Shown piece by piece: positions 34,662-44,155 of a DNA stretch of 64,000 nucleotides. Source of the DNA: Comamonas testosteroni TK102 (GTDB lineage Bacteria; Pseudomonadota; Gammaproteobacteria; Burkholderiales; Burkholderiaceae_C); the NCBI RefSeq assembly GCF_000739375.1, contig NZ_CP006704.1, positions 3,782,001 through 3,846,000 on the forward strand, read 5' to 3'. Below the pieces are notes generated by a model. It did no database searches. It saw only the letters and a program-made list of their open reading frames with translations, and was not told the origin of the DNA. A program made the position numbers and the translations under genes. Numbering within the stretch: position 1 is the stretch's first letter; the number at the start of each line of letters is the position of its first letter.

Positions 34662-35696
34662 ATGGCCATGCCGAAGAAAGCCAAGATTACCAGTGCCGTG
34701 CTGCTGCTCGCAGTCGCAGTGGGCTGTGTCATTTATCTGAATCGTCCCGAGTCCAGCGCATCGACCCAATCTACGGACGATGCCTACGTCCAAGCCGATT
34801 TCACCCTCGTCGCGCCGCAGGTGTCCGGCGTGATCGGAAAGGTACTGGTCGAAGAAAACCAGCCAGTGAAGGCTGGGGATTTGCTCGTCGCCATCGACGA
34901 CCGGGATTTCATCGTTGCGGTGAACACGGCAAAGGCACAGGTCGCCGCTGCCGAGGCCAGTGTCGAGGGGCTTGCCGCGCGTGTGGTGCAGCAGGAAACC
35001 GCGATACGTCAGGCGCAGGCGGCCGTTGCGGTGGACGATGCAGAACTCAAATTGGCAGAGGCCAACCAGAAACGCTACCGGAACCTGGCCTCCGATGGAT
35101 CAGGTTCGATCCAGGCACAGCAACAGGCCGAGGCGCAGTTGGCCATTCGGCTGGCCAGCCGGGACAAGAATCGCGCGGGCCTGCAAGCGGCGCGGCAGCA
35201 GACGGACATCCTGAAAGCCGATCTTGAAAAGGCCAAGGCTGCGCTTTCTCAAGCGCAAGCCGCACAGGCCGCAGCGGAGTTGAAGCTCTCCTATACCCAA
35301 ATCACGGCGCCCATCAGTGGCGTGATCGGCCAGAAGTCAGTGCGCGTCGGATCGTTCGTGAATGCCGGCAAACCATTGGCGGCCGTCGTTCCGCTGGATG
35401 CGGTCTACATCACGGCCAACTTCCGCGAAACGCAGTTGGCGCGCGTGCGGCCTGGGCAGCCGGTGGACATCAAGGTGGATGCCTTGCCGGGTACCGAGTT
35501 GAAGGGAACCGTGGAGAGCCTGGGGCCGGCCAGTGGCGTCAGCTATTCGGCCGTCGCGCCACACAACGCCACGGGCAACTTCACCAAGATCGTCCAGCGC
35601 CTGCCTGTGCGTATTCGCATCGACTCCGACCAGCCTGATGCGGCGAATCTGCGCGTCGGTATGTCCGTAACGCCGAAGATCCGCATCGGCGACTAG
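34662..35696 (+). CDS. HlyD/EmrA-family membrane fusion protein
   Basis: A 344-residue periplasmic adaptor with one N-terminal transmembrane helix (about 9-27). The first lipoyl half is TDDAYVQADFTLVAPQVSG (42-60), a helical hairpin spans about 85-190 (Ala/Gln-rich), the second lipoyl half follows (LSYTQITAPISGVIGQKSVR), then the beta-barrel (YITANFRETQLARVRPGQPV). Seven bases separate it from the permease gene, completing the three-gene pump operon. Confidence 0.92.
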   Translation: MAMPKKAKITSAVLLLAVAVGCVIYLNRPESSASTQSTDDAYVQADFTLVAPQVSGVIGKVLVEENQPVKAGDLLVAIDDRDFIVAVNTAKAQVAAAEASVEGLAARVVQQETAIRQAQAAVAVDDAELKLAEANQKRYRNLASDGSGSIQAQQQAEAQLAIRLASRDKNRAGLQAARQQTDILKADLEKAKAALSQAQAAQAAAELKLSYTQITAPISGVIGQKSVRVGSFVNAGKPLAAVVPLDAVYITANFRETQLARVRPGQPVDIKVDALPGTELKGTVESLGPASGVSYSAVAPHNATGNFTKIVQRLPVRIRIDSDQPDAANLRVGMSVTPKIRIGD

Positions 35697-35726
35697 GTCA
35701 TCACTCCAACATGAGGAGCCACACAA

Positions 35727-36038
35727 ATGAGGCAATACCTTTATCGCGTAACTCTGGAGCAATTGACGGATTCACATGGCGTCCCCAGTGAACGCAAGCC
35801 TCTGCAGTTTAAGGTTGGGAATCATGACGACATCATCTCTGTCGTGACGTGGATTCGCAGCAGAGGTGATTTCAGCAGCCAGGCAGATGCGGCGGCATTT
35901 GCGGTTGGCCTGAAGCTGTTTGGCGGAGCCATCCTGGCGAACAAAGACAACCCGCTTCTATTTTCATTCCTGCCGCAGCTATATCAGTTTGTCAAGGATT
36001 TGAAAGCAGGATCAACCGACAGCCAAAGAAAAGACTGA
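35727..36038 (+). CDS. DUF3861 family protein
   Basis: A 103-residue cytosolic protein of the DUF3861 group (RQYLYRVTLEQLTD start, then LQFKVGNHDDIISVV). It usually appears near stress-response or efflux genes; function unknown. GAGGAG precedes the ATG. It is 30 bp after the HlyD gene and probably in the same transcript, so it belongs to the cargo. Codon use is less GC-rich than in the ICE backbone. Confidence 0.75.
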   Translation: MRQYLYRVTLEQLTDSHGVPSERKPLQFKVGNHDDIISVVTWIRSRGDFSSQADAAAFAVGLKLFGGAILANKDNPLLFSFLPQLYQFVKDLKAGSTDSQRKD

Positions 36039-36071
36039 TTGTTCTCTTTGCGAAATGGGATGTGAATCGCC

Positions 36072-37016
36072 ATGGAGCTTCGTCACCTTCGATACTTCCT
36101 GGCCGTGGCCGAAGAACTCCGTTTCGCTCGTGCGGCGGAGAAGCTGCATATTGAACAATCGCCGCTGTCGCGGGCCATCAAGGAACTGGAGGAAGAACTC
36201 GGTGTGGCGCTGTTTGCCCGTACCACGCGCAGTACGCGGCTAACCCATGCCGGAACATTGTTCTTGGAGCATGTGCGTCGCGTGTTTGCCGCCTTGGAAC
36301 AAGCGCGTGATAGCGTGAAAGCGGCAGCTAATGGCTTTCATGGACAATTGCGAGTGGCCTTGTCGGATGGCATTACACCGTCGCGCTTGCCGACCTTGTT
36401 GGCGTTATGTCGTCAGGAAGAACCCGAGGTCGAAATCCGCTTCTTCGAGGTGCCGCTGTCGCAGCAGATTAAAGGGTTGCACGATGATCTATACGACGTG
36501 GGGTTTGCTCAGTCCGACGAGGTGGGCGATGGCATCGTCGCGTTGCCAGCTTGGAGTGATGCGCTAATGGTGGCGGTCCCCGCTCGCCATCCTCTACTGG
36601 CCCACAAGCGTATCCCCTTGGACGAACTGCTGCGCTATCCGCTGGTTTTGTGCGATCCGCAAGTGTGTGAAGGCCATGCCAAACACGTGGAACGAGTGCT
36701 GCGTCGTGCTGACATGGAACCGTTGATCGCAGAGCGAGTTGCCACATGCGATCTGATGATGGCGCTGGTATCAGCCGGCTTCGCGCTCGGGCTGGCGGGC
36801 GCTGCGCATATTTCCGCCAGCCGTGAACCGGGAGTGGTAGCGCGGCCACTTGCGTCGCGTGTACCTCCGCTGACGACTTACTTGCTTCGTCTTGACGGTG
36901 ATCCGTCCGACGAACTTGCACGGTTCATCGAACGGGTACAGACAATTGAAACGCCGGAGACTCCCAGGCCCATCCGAGGCCGCAGTTCTGATCCACCGGA
37001 GGAATTGATGCCATGA
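36072..37016 (+). CDS. LysR-family regulator of the ICE backbone
   Basis: A 314-residue LysR-type regulator. The N-terminal winged HTH is canonical (MELRHLRYFLAVAEELRFAR, then AAEKLHIEQSPLSRAIKELE), followed by the periplasmic-binding-like effector domain (about 90-295). A LysR gene just before traG is standard in Tn4371-like elements and may control transfer genes. The stop overlaps the start of the exclusion lipoprotein (ATGA), so the two are expressed together. Confidence 0.9.
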   Translation: MELRHLRYFLAVAEELRFARAAEKLHIEQSPLSRAIKELEEELGVALFARTTRSTRLTHAGTLFLEHVRRVFAALEQARDSVKAAANGFHGQLRVALSDGITPSRLPTLLALCRQEEPEVEIRFFEVPLSQQIKGLHDDLYDVGFAQSDEVGDGIVALPAWSDALMVAVPARHPLLAHKRIPLDELLRYPLVLCDPQVCEGHAKHVERVLRRADMEPLIAERVATCDLMMALVSAGFALGLAGAAHISASREPGVVARPLASRVPPLTTYLLRLDGDPSDELARFIERVQTIETPETPRPIRGRSSDPPEELMP

Positions 37017-37291
37017 AGAAAATCATTCCGTTCTTGCTCGTGACCGCCTTGTCTGCTTGCGGCCAATCCGAGGCACCTCAGAAGGCCGCCGATTCGGAGA
37101 CGAATATTCCGACGGTGGAAGAGCTGGCGGCCAACCCTGACCAGCTTAAAGGACTGCGCCAACAGTGCAAGACCGATCGCCCCAAGCTGGGCGACATGCT
37201 GTGCAACCGGGTGGCCGAAGCCACGCGCAAGCGATTCTATGGCGACGGCGAAACGCCCTATACACCGCCGAAAGAGTCGCCAAAGTTCTGA
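37013..37291 (+). CDS. eexN: EexN-family entry-exclusion lipoprotein
   Basis: A 92-residue lipoprotein. Signal and lipobox are LVTALSACG (Cys16). The mature part has NPDQLKGLRQQCKTDRPKLG and CNRVAEATRKRFYG, the EexN/TrbK pattern of paired cysteines around a basic helix. Such proteins block redundant mating into a cell that already has the element. It resembles the trbK-position protein at 44889 (LKxLRxQCxxDR ... AxxxRxRF), so the ICE carries two. Coupled to the LysR gene. Confidence 0.82.
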   Translation: MKKIIPFLLVTALSACGQSEAPQKAADSETNIPTVEELAANPDQLKGLRQQCKTDRPKLGDMLCNRVAEATRKRFYGDGETPYTPPKESPKF

Positions 37292-37333
37292 TTGTTGGCC
37301 GCTCGCCGATTCGCCTTCACTTTTTTTTCGACA

Positions 37334-37365
37334 CGCCGCAATGCGCTCGCGCTTGCGGCGTTTTT
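37334..37365 (+). terminator. Terminator between eexN and traG
   Basis: Stem cgccgcaa (37334-37341) / ttgcggcg (37353-37360) with an 11-base loop that itself can pair, then ttttt. It separates lysR-eexN from the traG/trb operon. Confidence 0.85.
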
Positions 37366-37526
37366 CTTTGGTTCGCCGTCGCACTCATTCTGTCTTTTTG
37401 CTCGACCTTTCTTCTGAAAACGGTCTTTGACCGGCACTGACCCGGCACCGATCCTGACGCCTGCGGCACGCCTTTGTGCCGCTCTTTCCATGAGGAATCA
37501 GCTCAGGAGAAATCGGAGGCCAGGTC

Positions 37527-39527
37527 ATGCAAGGGACGAACGTGCTGTTCGGTCAGATCGCCGTGGTATTCGGCATCGTGATCGCCGGCGTGTGGGGCGC
37601 CACACAATGGACAGCAGCGGCCCTTGGCTACCAACTACGCCTTGGCTCGCCCTGGTTTGATTTCTTCGGCACGCCGGTCTATCACCCGTGGCGGCTGTTC
37701 GAGTGGTGGTTCTTCTTCGACGCCTACGCGCCGCGCGTGTTCGACACCGGCGGCGCCATCGCGGGCGGCAGCGGTCTTGTTGCCGTGCTGGTGGCGATTG
37801 GCATGTCGATCTGGCGCTCGCGGCAATCGCGCCTGGTCACGACCTACGGCTCGGCCCGCTGGGCGAACGCGGATGACATTCGCAAGGCCGGCCTCACACA
37901 GCCGGCCGGCGTGTTCCTCGGCCAGCACGATCGCCAGTACCTGCGTCACGAAGGCCCGGAACACGTCCTGACCTTCGCGCCCACGCGCTCGGGCAAAGGT
38001 GTCGGCCTGGTGGTGCCGACGCTGCTGTCCTGGCCGGCCTCGGCCGTCATCCATGACATCAAGGGCGAGAACTGGCAGATCACCGCCGGCTGGCGCAGCC
38101 GATTCAGCCATTGCCTTCTGTTCAACCCGACCGATGCGAAGTCGGCGGCATACAACCCGCTGCTGGAGGTGCGGCGTGGCGCGCATGAAGTGCGCGACGT
38201 GCAGAACATCGCGGACATTCTGGTCGATCCCGAAGGCGCGTTGGAGAAGCGAAACCATTGGGAAAAGACCTCGCACGCGCTGCTGGTCGGGGCCATCCTG
38301 CATGTGCTCTACGCCGGCGAGGACAAGACGCTGCGCGGCGTCGCCAACTTTCTCTCCGATCCGGCCAGCCCGTTCGAGCTGACCTTGCACCGGATGATGA
38401 CCACGCCGCACCTCGGCGACGGGCCGCATCCGGTCGTCGCATCGGCGGCGCGTGAAGTCCTCAACAAGAGCGACAACGAACGCTCGGGCGTGCTGTCCAC
38501 GGCCATGTCGTTCCTCGGCCTTTACCGCGATCCCACGGTGGCCGAAGTCACCTCGCGCTGCGACTGGCGCATCGCCGACCTGATCGCTGCGGAACATCCG
38601 GTGTCGCTGTATCTGGTGGTGCCGCCTTCGGACATTTCGCGGACGAAGCCCCTCATTCGCCTGATCCTCAACCAGATCGGGCGGCGGCTCACCGAATCGC
38701 TCGACGGTTCCGATGGCATCGCGCGCCGCCACAAGCTGCTGTTGATGCTCGACGAGTTCCCGGCGCTGGGGCGCCTGGACTTCTTCGAGACGGCGCTGGC
38801 CTTCATGGCGGGCTACGGCATCCGCAGCTTCCTCATCGCGCAGTCGCTCAACCAGATCGACAAGGCGTATGGGCAAAACCACTCCATCCTCGACAACTGC
38901 CATGTGCGCGTGACGTTCGCCACGAACGACGAGCGCACCGCCAAGCGGATTTCCGAGACGCTGGGCACGGCCACCGAGCTGCGCGCGCAGCGCAACTATG
39001 CCGGCCACCGGCTCGCGCCGTGGCTAGACCACCTGATGGTGTCGCGCCAGGAAACCGCGCGCCCGCTGCTGACGCCGGGCGAAGTCATGCAGCTTCCACC
39101 TGACGAGGCCGTGGTGATGGTGTCCAGCGTGGCACCGATCAAGGCCAAGAAGCTGCGCTACTACGCGGACGCCAATTTCAAGCGTCGCGTGCTGCCACCG
39201 CCCGCGCTGGCGGATGGGCAGTACGCCGACGCGCCGCCATTGCGGCCCGACGACTGGAGCGGGTTGGCGATTCCCGCCGTGCCCACCGCACCCGCCGCGG
39301 CATCCGCTGATGGCCTGGGTTCCGCCGATGACGGTGGCCCACGCCGTCAGCCCGAACTCTCCGAAACCGTCGCCTACGACCCCGAGCTTGCCGCGCCTGC
39401 GGCCGACCTTGGGCTGCTCGATGACGACGACGACCTGCCGCTTCCCCTTCCTCGCCAGTTCGATCCAGCCATGCAGCGCACGGCCCGGCTGGCTTCCCTC
39501 GACCCCAACGACGGAATCGAGCTATGA
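37527..39527 (+). CDS. traG: TraG/VirD4-type coupling protein
   Basis: A 666-residue inner-membrane ATPase linking the relaxosome to the mating channel. Transmembrane segments are near 8-26 and 78-96. Walker A is APTRSGKGVG (151-160), and Walker B is LLMLDEFPALG around residue 410. The C-terminal tail is acidic and Pro-rich. GGAGG at 37515-37519 sets the start. It leads the transfer operon; the stop overlaps the CopG-like gene (ATGA). Length is usual for the Tn4371 version. Confidence 0.95.
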   Translation: MQGTNVLFGQIAVVFGIVIAGVWGATQWTAAALGYQLRLGSPWFDFFGTPVYHPWRLFEWWFFFDAYAPRVFDTGGAIAGGSGLVAVLVAIGMSIWRSRQSRLVTTYGSARWANADDIRKAGLTQPAGVFLGQHDRQYLRHEGPEHVLTFAPTRSGKGVGLVVPTLLSWPASAVIHDIKGENWQITAGWRSRFSHCLLFNPTDAKSAAYNPLLEVRRGAHEVRDVQNIADILVDPEGALEKRNHWEKTSHALLVGAILHVLYAGEDKTLRGVANFLSDPASPFELTLHRMMTTPHLGDGPHPVVASAAREVLNKSDNERSGVLSTAMSFLGLYRDPTVAEVTSRCDWRIADLIAAEHPVSLYLVVPPSDISRTKPLIRLILNQIGRRLTESLDGSDGIARRHKLLLMLDEFPALGRLDFFETALAFMAGYGIRSFLIAQSLNQIDKAYGQNHSILDNCHVRVTFATNDERTAKRISETLGTATELRAQRNYAGHRLAPWLDHLMVSRQETARPLLTPGEVMQLPPDEAVVMVSSVAPIKAKKLRYYADANFKRRVLPPPALADGQYADAPPLRPDDWSGLAIPAVPTAPAAASADGLGSADDGGPRRQPELSETVAYDPELAAPAADLGLLDDDDDLPLPLPRQFDPAMQRTARLASLDPNDGIEL

Positions 39528-39988
39528 GCCAATATCGCCTGAATCTCTTTATCCAGCCGGAGCACGCCAAGCGCCTGGACGAGCTGGCCGCCAAGAAAGG
39601 CGTGTCCAAGTCGTCCATCGTCGCGGCGGCGCTCGCATCGTGGCTGTCGCCCGATGCCGCCGACCAGCGCGAAGCGGCTATCGCCAAGCGGCTGGATCGC
39701 CTGTCGCGCCAAACCGAACGCCTGGAGCGCGACCAGAACATCCAGATCGAGACGCTGGCGCTGTTCATTCGCTACTACCTCACGGTCAGCACGCCAGTCC
39801 CCGAGGCACACCAAGAGGCCGCCCGCGCCCAAGGCAAAGCGCGCTTCGAGCAGTTCGTTGAACAGTTGGGCCGGCACCTGCTGCGCGGGCGCAGCCTGGT
39901 GCGCGACGTGGTGGAAGAACTGCATCCCGACCCGATGCGGATGGAAGACGCGGCGGCAGCCGCGCAAGCGCAGGAGCGTGCGTCATGA
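39524..39988 (+). CDS. CopG/ribbon-helix-helix protein of the trb operon
   Basis: A 154-residue protein. The N-terminal RHH motif is QYRLNLFIQPEHAKRLDELA, then KKGVSKSSIVAAALASWL (residues 3-42), followed by a coiled-coil-like charged segment (48-75). It sits between traG and trbB in all Tn4371-like ICEs and may regulate the operon or bind the relaxosome. ATGA overlaps on both sides. Confidence 0.85.
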   Translation: MSQYRLNLFIQPEHAKRLDELAAKKGVSKSSIVAAALASWLSPDAADQREAAIAKRLDRLSRQTERLERDQNIQIETLALFIRYYLTVSTPVPEAHQEAARAQGKARFEQFVEQLGRHLLRGRSLVRDVVEELHPDPMRMEDAAAAAQAQERAS

Positions 39989-41037
39989 GCGCCGTTCCGC
40001 AGTCCATGAGCGCCACGTCGCTCGACCGCCGCTTCCAGATGCTGCGCACGGCGATGGGGCCGCTGATCGCCGCGGCACTCGAAGACCCGGACGTGGTGGA
40101 GGTGATGCTGAATCCCGATCGCACCCTCTGGGTGGATCGGCTTTCCAGTGGTCGGGCGCCGATGGGCGTGGAACTGTCCGAAGCGGACGGTGAGCGAATC
40201 ATCCGCCTCGTGGCAGCCCATGTCGGAGCGGAGGTGCATCGCGGCCAACCGCTGCTGTCGGCCGAGTTGCCGGAAACGGGAGAACGCTTCGAGGGCATCT
40301 TGCCGCCTGCCGCGCCGGGGCCAGCCTTCGCGCTGCGCAAGCGCGCCATCGGCGTCATTCCGCTGGAGCGGTACGTCATCGACGGGATGATGACCAGCGC
40401 GCAAGCGGGCTTTCTCGTTCGCGCCGTGCGCGAGCGGCAGAACGTCTTGATCGCCGGCGCTACCAGCAGCGGCAAGACGACCCTGGCCAATGCGCTGCTG
40501 GCCGAGATTGCCGCCACGGGCGACCGCGTGCTGGTGCTCGAAGACACGGTGGAGCTGCAATGCGCGGCCCGTGACCACGTTCCCCTGCGCACGCGCGCAG
40601 GCGTGGTGTCGATGACCGAGCTGGTTCGCTCGTCCATGCGCCTGCGGCCTGATCGCGTCGTCGTTGGCGAAGTGCGCGGCGCCGAGGCGCTGGATCTCAT
40701 CAAGGTATGGGGCACGGGCCACCCCGGCGGCATCGCCACGATCCATGCCGGCTCCGCGCTCGGCGCGCTGCTGCGCCTGGAGCAACTGATTCTCGAAGTG
40801 GCGGTGAATCCGCCCCGTGCGCTGATCGCCGAGGCGGTCAACGTGGTGATCCACATCGCCGGACGCGGGCGCAAGCGCCGCATCGAGAGCATCGCCCGTG
40901 TCGTCGGCTTCGACGCAGTGGGCTACCAACTGGCGGACGCGCTGGAAACGCCGTTTCCCGAGCTTCAGCCACTTCCCGATGCCGCACCCGCTGCGGCGAC
41001 TTCCCCACCCCCTGACTCACTTGGAGAACTGCCATGA
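39985..41037 (+). CDS. trbB: TrbB, VirB11-type traffic ATPase
   Basis: A 350-residue hexameric ATPase powering type IV secretion. Walker A GATSSGKTTL lies near 155-164, the Asp box is VLVLEDTVELQC, Walker B is VVVGEVRGAEALD, and the His box TGHPGGIATIHAGS. N-terminal domain 1-120. All motifs are intact. Overlaps both neighbours by ATGA. Confidence 0.95.
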   Translation: MSAVPQSMSATSLDRRFQMLRTAMGPLIAAALEDPDVVEVMLNPDRTLWVDRLSSGRAPMGVELSEADGERIIRLVAAHVGAEVHRGQPLLSAELPETGERFEGILPPAAPGPAFALRKRAIGVIPLERYVIDGMMTSAQAGFLVRAVRERQNVLIAGATSSGKTTLANALLAEIAATGDRVLVLEDTVELQCAARDHVPLRTRAGVVSMTELVRSSMRLRPDRVVVGEVRGAEALDLIKVWGTGHPGGIATIHAGSALGALLRLEQLILEVAVNPPRALIAEAVNVVIHIAGRGRKRRIESIARVVGFDAVGYQLADALETPFPELQPLPDAAPAAATSPPPDSLGELP

Positions 41038-41417
41038 CGCAGATGACCATTCCTGCTTTCCGTTTTTCTGCAAATCCGGCTTTGCGTCTTGCGCGGCTGC
41101 GCTGCCTGGCCCGTCCTGCGGGACAAGGGCTGCTGCTGGCCGCGCTGCTGTTGTTCCTGGCCGGAACCGCGCAGGCCGCCGGTTCCTCGATGCCGTGGGA
41201 AGGCCCGCTGCAATCCATCCTCGAATCCATCCAGGGGCCGGTGGCGCGCATCGTGGCCGTCATCATCATCATCGCCACGGGCCTCGCGCTCGCCTTCGGC
41301 GATACGTCGGGCGGATTCCGCAAGCTGATCCAGATCGTCTTCGGCCTGTCCATCGCGTTCGCCGCTTCGAGCTTCTTCCTGTCGTTCTTCAGCTTCTCCG
41401 GCGGGGCCGTCGTATGA
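41034..41417 (+). CDS. trbC: TrbC pilin precursor
   Basis: A 127-residue VirB2-type prepilin. A long basic n-region leads to the signal core LLLAALLLFLAGTAQA, with cleavage likely after residue 47, and two further hydrophobic segments follow (IVAVIIIIATGLALAFG; IVFGLSIAFAASSFFLSF). In RP4, TraF trims and cyclises this protein; a TraF is encoded at 27220. Confidence 0.92.
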   Translation: MTQMTIPAFRFSANPALRLARLRCLARPAGQGLLLAALLLFLAGTAQAAGSSMPWEGPLQSILESIQGPVARIVAVIIIIATGLALAFGDTSGGFRKLIQIVFGLSIAFAASSFFLSFFSFSGGAVV

Positions 41418-41686
41418 GTGCCCCGGACACCTTCGCCGCCGGCTTCGAGGTGCCGCTGCATCGCTCGCTGACCGAGCCGATTCTGCTGGGCGGTGCGCCG
41501 CGCACCGTGGCGATCGCCAACGGCACGCTGGCCGCCGCTGTCGGGCTGGGCCTGCAATTGTGGATACCGGGCGTGGTGCTCTGGATCGTCGGCCATTCGC
41601 TGGCGGTCTGGGGCGCGCGCCTTGATCCGCAGTTCATGGCCGTGTTCGCCCGCCACATCAAACACAAGCCGCTGCTGGATGTTTGA
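41414..41686 (+). CDS. trbD: TrbD, VirB3-like inner-membrane protein
   Basis: A 90-residue protein with the VirB3/TrbD pattern: FEVPLHRSLTEPILLGGAPR, two close transmembrane helices (about 30-65), and DPQFMAVFARHIKHK. It starts on the trbC stop (ATGA). It assists TrbE in pilus assembly. Confidence 0.92.
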   Translation: MSAPDTFAAGFEVPLHRSLTEPILLGGAPRTVAIANGTLAAAVGLGLQLWIPGVVLWIVGHSLAVWGARLDPQFMAVFARHIKHKPLLDV

Positions 41687-41701
41687 GGGGAGGACGCCGC
41701 G

Positions 41702-44155
41702 ATGCTGAATCTCGCCGAATACCGCCAGCGCCCGGCCTTGCTGGCCGACTGGCTGCCCTGGGCCGGACTGGTCGCGCCGGGCGTCGTCTTGAACAAGGAC
41801 GGCAGTTTCCAGCGCACGGCCCGGTTTCGCGGGCCTGACCTCGACAGCGCGACGCAAGGCGAACTGATCGCCACGTCGGCGCGACTGAACAACGCGCTGC
41901 GCCGCATGGGATCGGGCTGGGCGCTATTCATCGAAGCCGAGCGCCATGCGGCCGCCGACTATCCGCGCTCGGAGTTTCCCGAGCCGCTTTCGTGGCTGGT
42001 GGAGGAAGAACGCCGGGCCGCGTTTGAGGAATCCGGCCATCACTTCGAGAGCGGCTATCACCTGACGCTGGTGTACCTGCCGCCGGAGGAATCCCGTGCT
42101 CGTGCAGCCAAGATGCTCTACGAGAACACGCCGACAAATGGCGTGGACTGGCGCGAGCGGCTGCAAGCCTTCGTCGCGGAAACGGATCGCGTCTTTGACC
42201 TGCTCGACGGCGTGATGCCGGAAATTGACTGGCTCGATGACGCGCAGACGCTGACCTACCTGCACGCGACCATCTCGACGCGGCGCTACCGCGTCGGCGT
42301 GCCCGAAGTGCCGTTCCACATCGACGCGCTGCTCACCGATTCCGCACTGATCGGCGGCCTGGCGCCCATGCTAGGCGATCAGCACCTGCGGCTGGTGTCG
42401 GTGCGGGGCTTCCCGACCTCGACCTGGCCGGGGATTCTGGACGACCTCAACCGCCTCGGTTTTGCGTACCGCTGGAGCACGCGCTTTCTCTGCCTCGACA
42501 AAGCCGAGGCGGAAAAAGAACTTTCCCGCCTGCGCCGCCAGTGGTTCGCCAAGCGCAAGAACGTCATCGCGCTGCTGCGCGAAACGATCTTCCAGCAGGA
42601 AAGCCCGCTGGTCGATACCGACGCCAACAACAAGGCCGCCGATGCCGACGCCGCCTTGCAGGAGTTGGGCAGCGATCAAGTCGCCTTCGGCTATCTGACG
42701 GCGACCGTCACCGTCATGGACGAGGACGCCGCCGTCGCAGACGAGAAGCTGCGCATGGTGGAGCGCGTCATCCAGGGTCGGGGCTTCGTCACCATCCCTG
42801 AAACGCTCAATGCCGTGGATGCCTGGCTGTCCTCGCTCCCCGGCAATGCTTACGCCAACGTGCGCCAGCCCATCGTCTCGACGCTGAATCTGGCGCACAT
42901 GATGCCGGTGTCGGCGGTATGGGCCGGGCCGGAGAAGAACGAACACCTCGACGGCCCCCCGCTGATCGTGACACGCACCGACGGCGCCACGCCGTTCCGG
43001 CTGGTGACGCACATCGGCGACGTGGGTCATACGCTGGTCGCGGGGCCGACCGGCATGGGCAAGTCGGTCTTGCTCGCCACGCTGGCGATGCAATTTCGCC
43101 GCTATCGCGGCTCGCGCATCTTCGCCTTCGACATGGGCCGCTCCATGCGGGCCGCCATCCTCGGCCTGGGCGGCGAACACTACGACCTGGGCACGGATGG
43201 CGAAATCGCCTTCCAGCCACTCGCGCGCATCGACCGTGAGGGCTACCGCACCTGGGCCGCCGAATGGATCGAAGGCCGCTTGCTGCACGAAGGCGTGGCG
43301 ATCGGCCCCGACGAGAAGGCGGCTATCTGGTCGGCGCTGGGAAGTCTCGCCGGTGCGCCGGTGGAGCAGCGCACGATGACGGGACTTTCCGTGCTGCTGC
43401 AATCGAACACGCTGCGACAAGCGCTGTCGCCCTATGTGCTGGGTGGCGCCCACGGCAAGCTGCTGGACGCCGACCACGACCGGCTGGGCATGGCCGACGT
43501 GCAGTGCTTCGAGATGGAGGAGCTGATGCACAGCAAGGCCGCCGTCATGGCCGTGCTGCATTACCTCTTTGCGCGTTTCGATGAACGCTTCGACGGGGCG
43601 CCCACGCTGCTGATCCTTGATGAAGCGTGGCTGTTCCTCGATGACCCGGTGTTTGCCGCGCGTATCCGCCAGTGGCTCAAGACACTGCGCAAGAAGAACG
43701 TCAGCGTCATCTTCGCCACGCAGAGCCTCGCCGACATCAAGGATTCGAGCATCGCGCCCGCGATCATCGAGAGCTGCGCGAGTCGGATTTTCTTGCCCAA
43801 CCCGCAGGCCACCGAGCCGCAGATTCGCACGATCTACGAGGGCTTCGGCCTCAACAGGCGGCAGATCGAGATCGTCGCCACCGCGCAGCCCAAGCGCGAC
43901 TACTACTACCAATCCCGCCTCGGCAACCGCCTGTTCGAACTCGACCTGGGGCCGGCGGCTCTGGCGTTTGCGGGCGCTTCCACGCCGCAAGACCAGCGCG
44001 ACATAGACCGCGTGCTGCTGGACGCCGGCGTGCCCGGCTTCGCGGGCGCCTGGCTGCGCCATCGCGGCCTCGATTGGGCGGCCGACCTGCTGCCCTCGTT
44101 CCCCGGCCTCGCGCCGGGTTCCCTCGCTGACCAACCTCTGGAGAACCTGCCATGA
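41702..44155 (+). CDS. trbE: TrbE, VirB4-type ATPase
   Basis: An 817-residue conjugation ATPase. Walker A AGPTGMGKSVLLATL is near 445-459, Walker B LLILDEAWLFLDD near 636-648, and FATQSLADIKDS follows. The N-terminal CagE/TrbE domain includes LNKDGSFQRTARFRGPDLD. Length is standard. AGGGGAGG precedes the start and the stop overlaps trbJ. Confidence 0.95.
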   Translation: MLNLAEYRQRPALLADWLPWAGLVAPGVVLNKDGSFQRTARFRGPDLDSATQGELIATSARLNNALRRMGSGWALFIEAERHAAADYPRSEFPEPLSWLVEEERRAAFEESGHHFESGYHLTLVYLPPEESRARAAKMLYENTPTNGVDWRERLQAFVAETDRVFDLLDGVMPEIDWLDDAQTLTYLHATISTRRYRVGVPEVPFHIDALLTDSALIGGLAPMLGDQHLRLVSVRGFPTSTWPGILDDLNRLGFAYRWSTRFLCLDKAEAEKELSRLRRQWFAKRKNVIALLRETIFQQESPLVDTDANNKAADADAALQELGSDQVAFGYLTATVTVMDEDAAVADEKLRMVERVIQGRGFVTIPETLNAVDAWLSSLPGNAYANVRQPIVSTLNLAHMMPVSAVWAGPEKNEHLDGPPLIVTRTDGATPFRLVTHIGDVGHTLVAGPTGMGKSVLLATLAMQFRRYRGSRIFAFDMGRSMRAAILGLGGEHYDLGTDGEIAFQPLARIDREGYRTWAAEWIEGRLLHEGVAIGPDEKAAIWSALGSLAGAPVEQRTMTGLSVLLQSNTLRQALSPYVLGGAHGKLLDADHDRLGMADVQCFEMEELMHSKAAVMAVLHYLFARFDERFDGAPTLLILDEAWLFLDDPVFAARIRQWLKTLRKKNVSVIFATQSLADIKDSSIAPAIIESCASRIFLPNPQATEPQIRTIYEGFGLNRRQIEIVATAQPKRDYYYQSRLGNRLFELDLGPAALAFAGASTPQDQRDIDRVLLDAGVPGFAGAWLRHRGLDWAADLLPSFPGLAPGSLADQPLENLP

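Noticed and set aside
37446..37482. RP4-like nic site (atcctg beside a ggcac/gtgcc hairpin) before traG
   Set aside because: Only a short core match, and it lies 7 kb from the relaxase gene; too weak to call an oriT.
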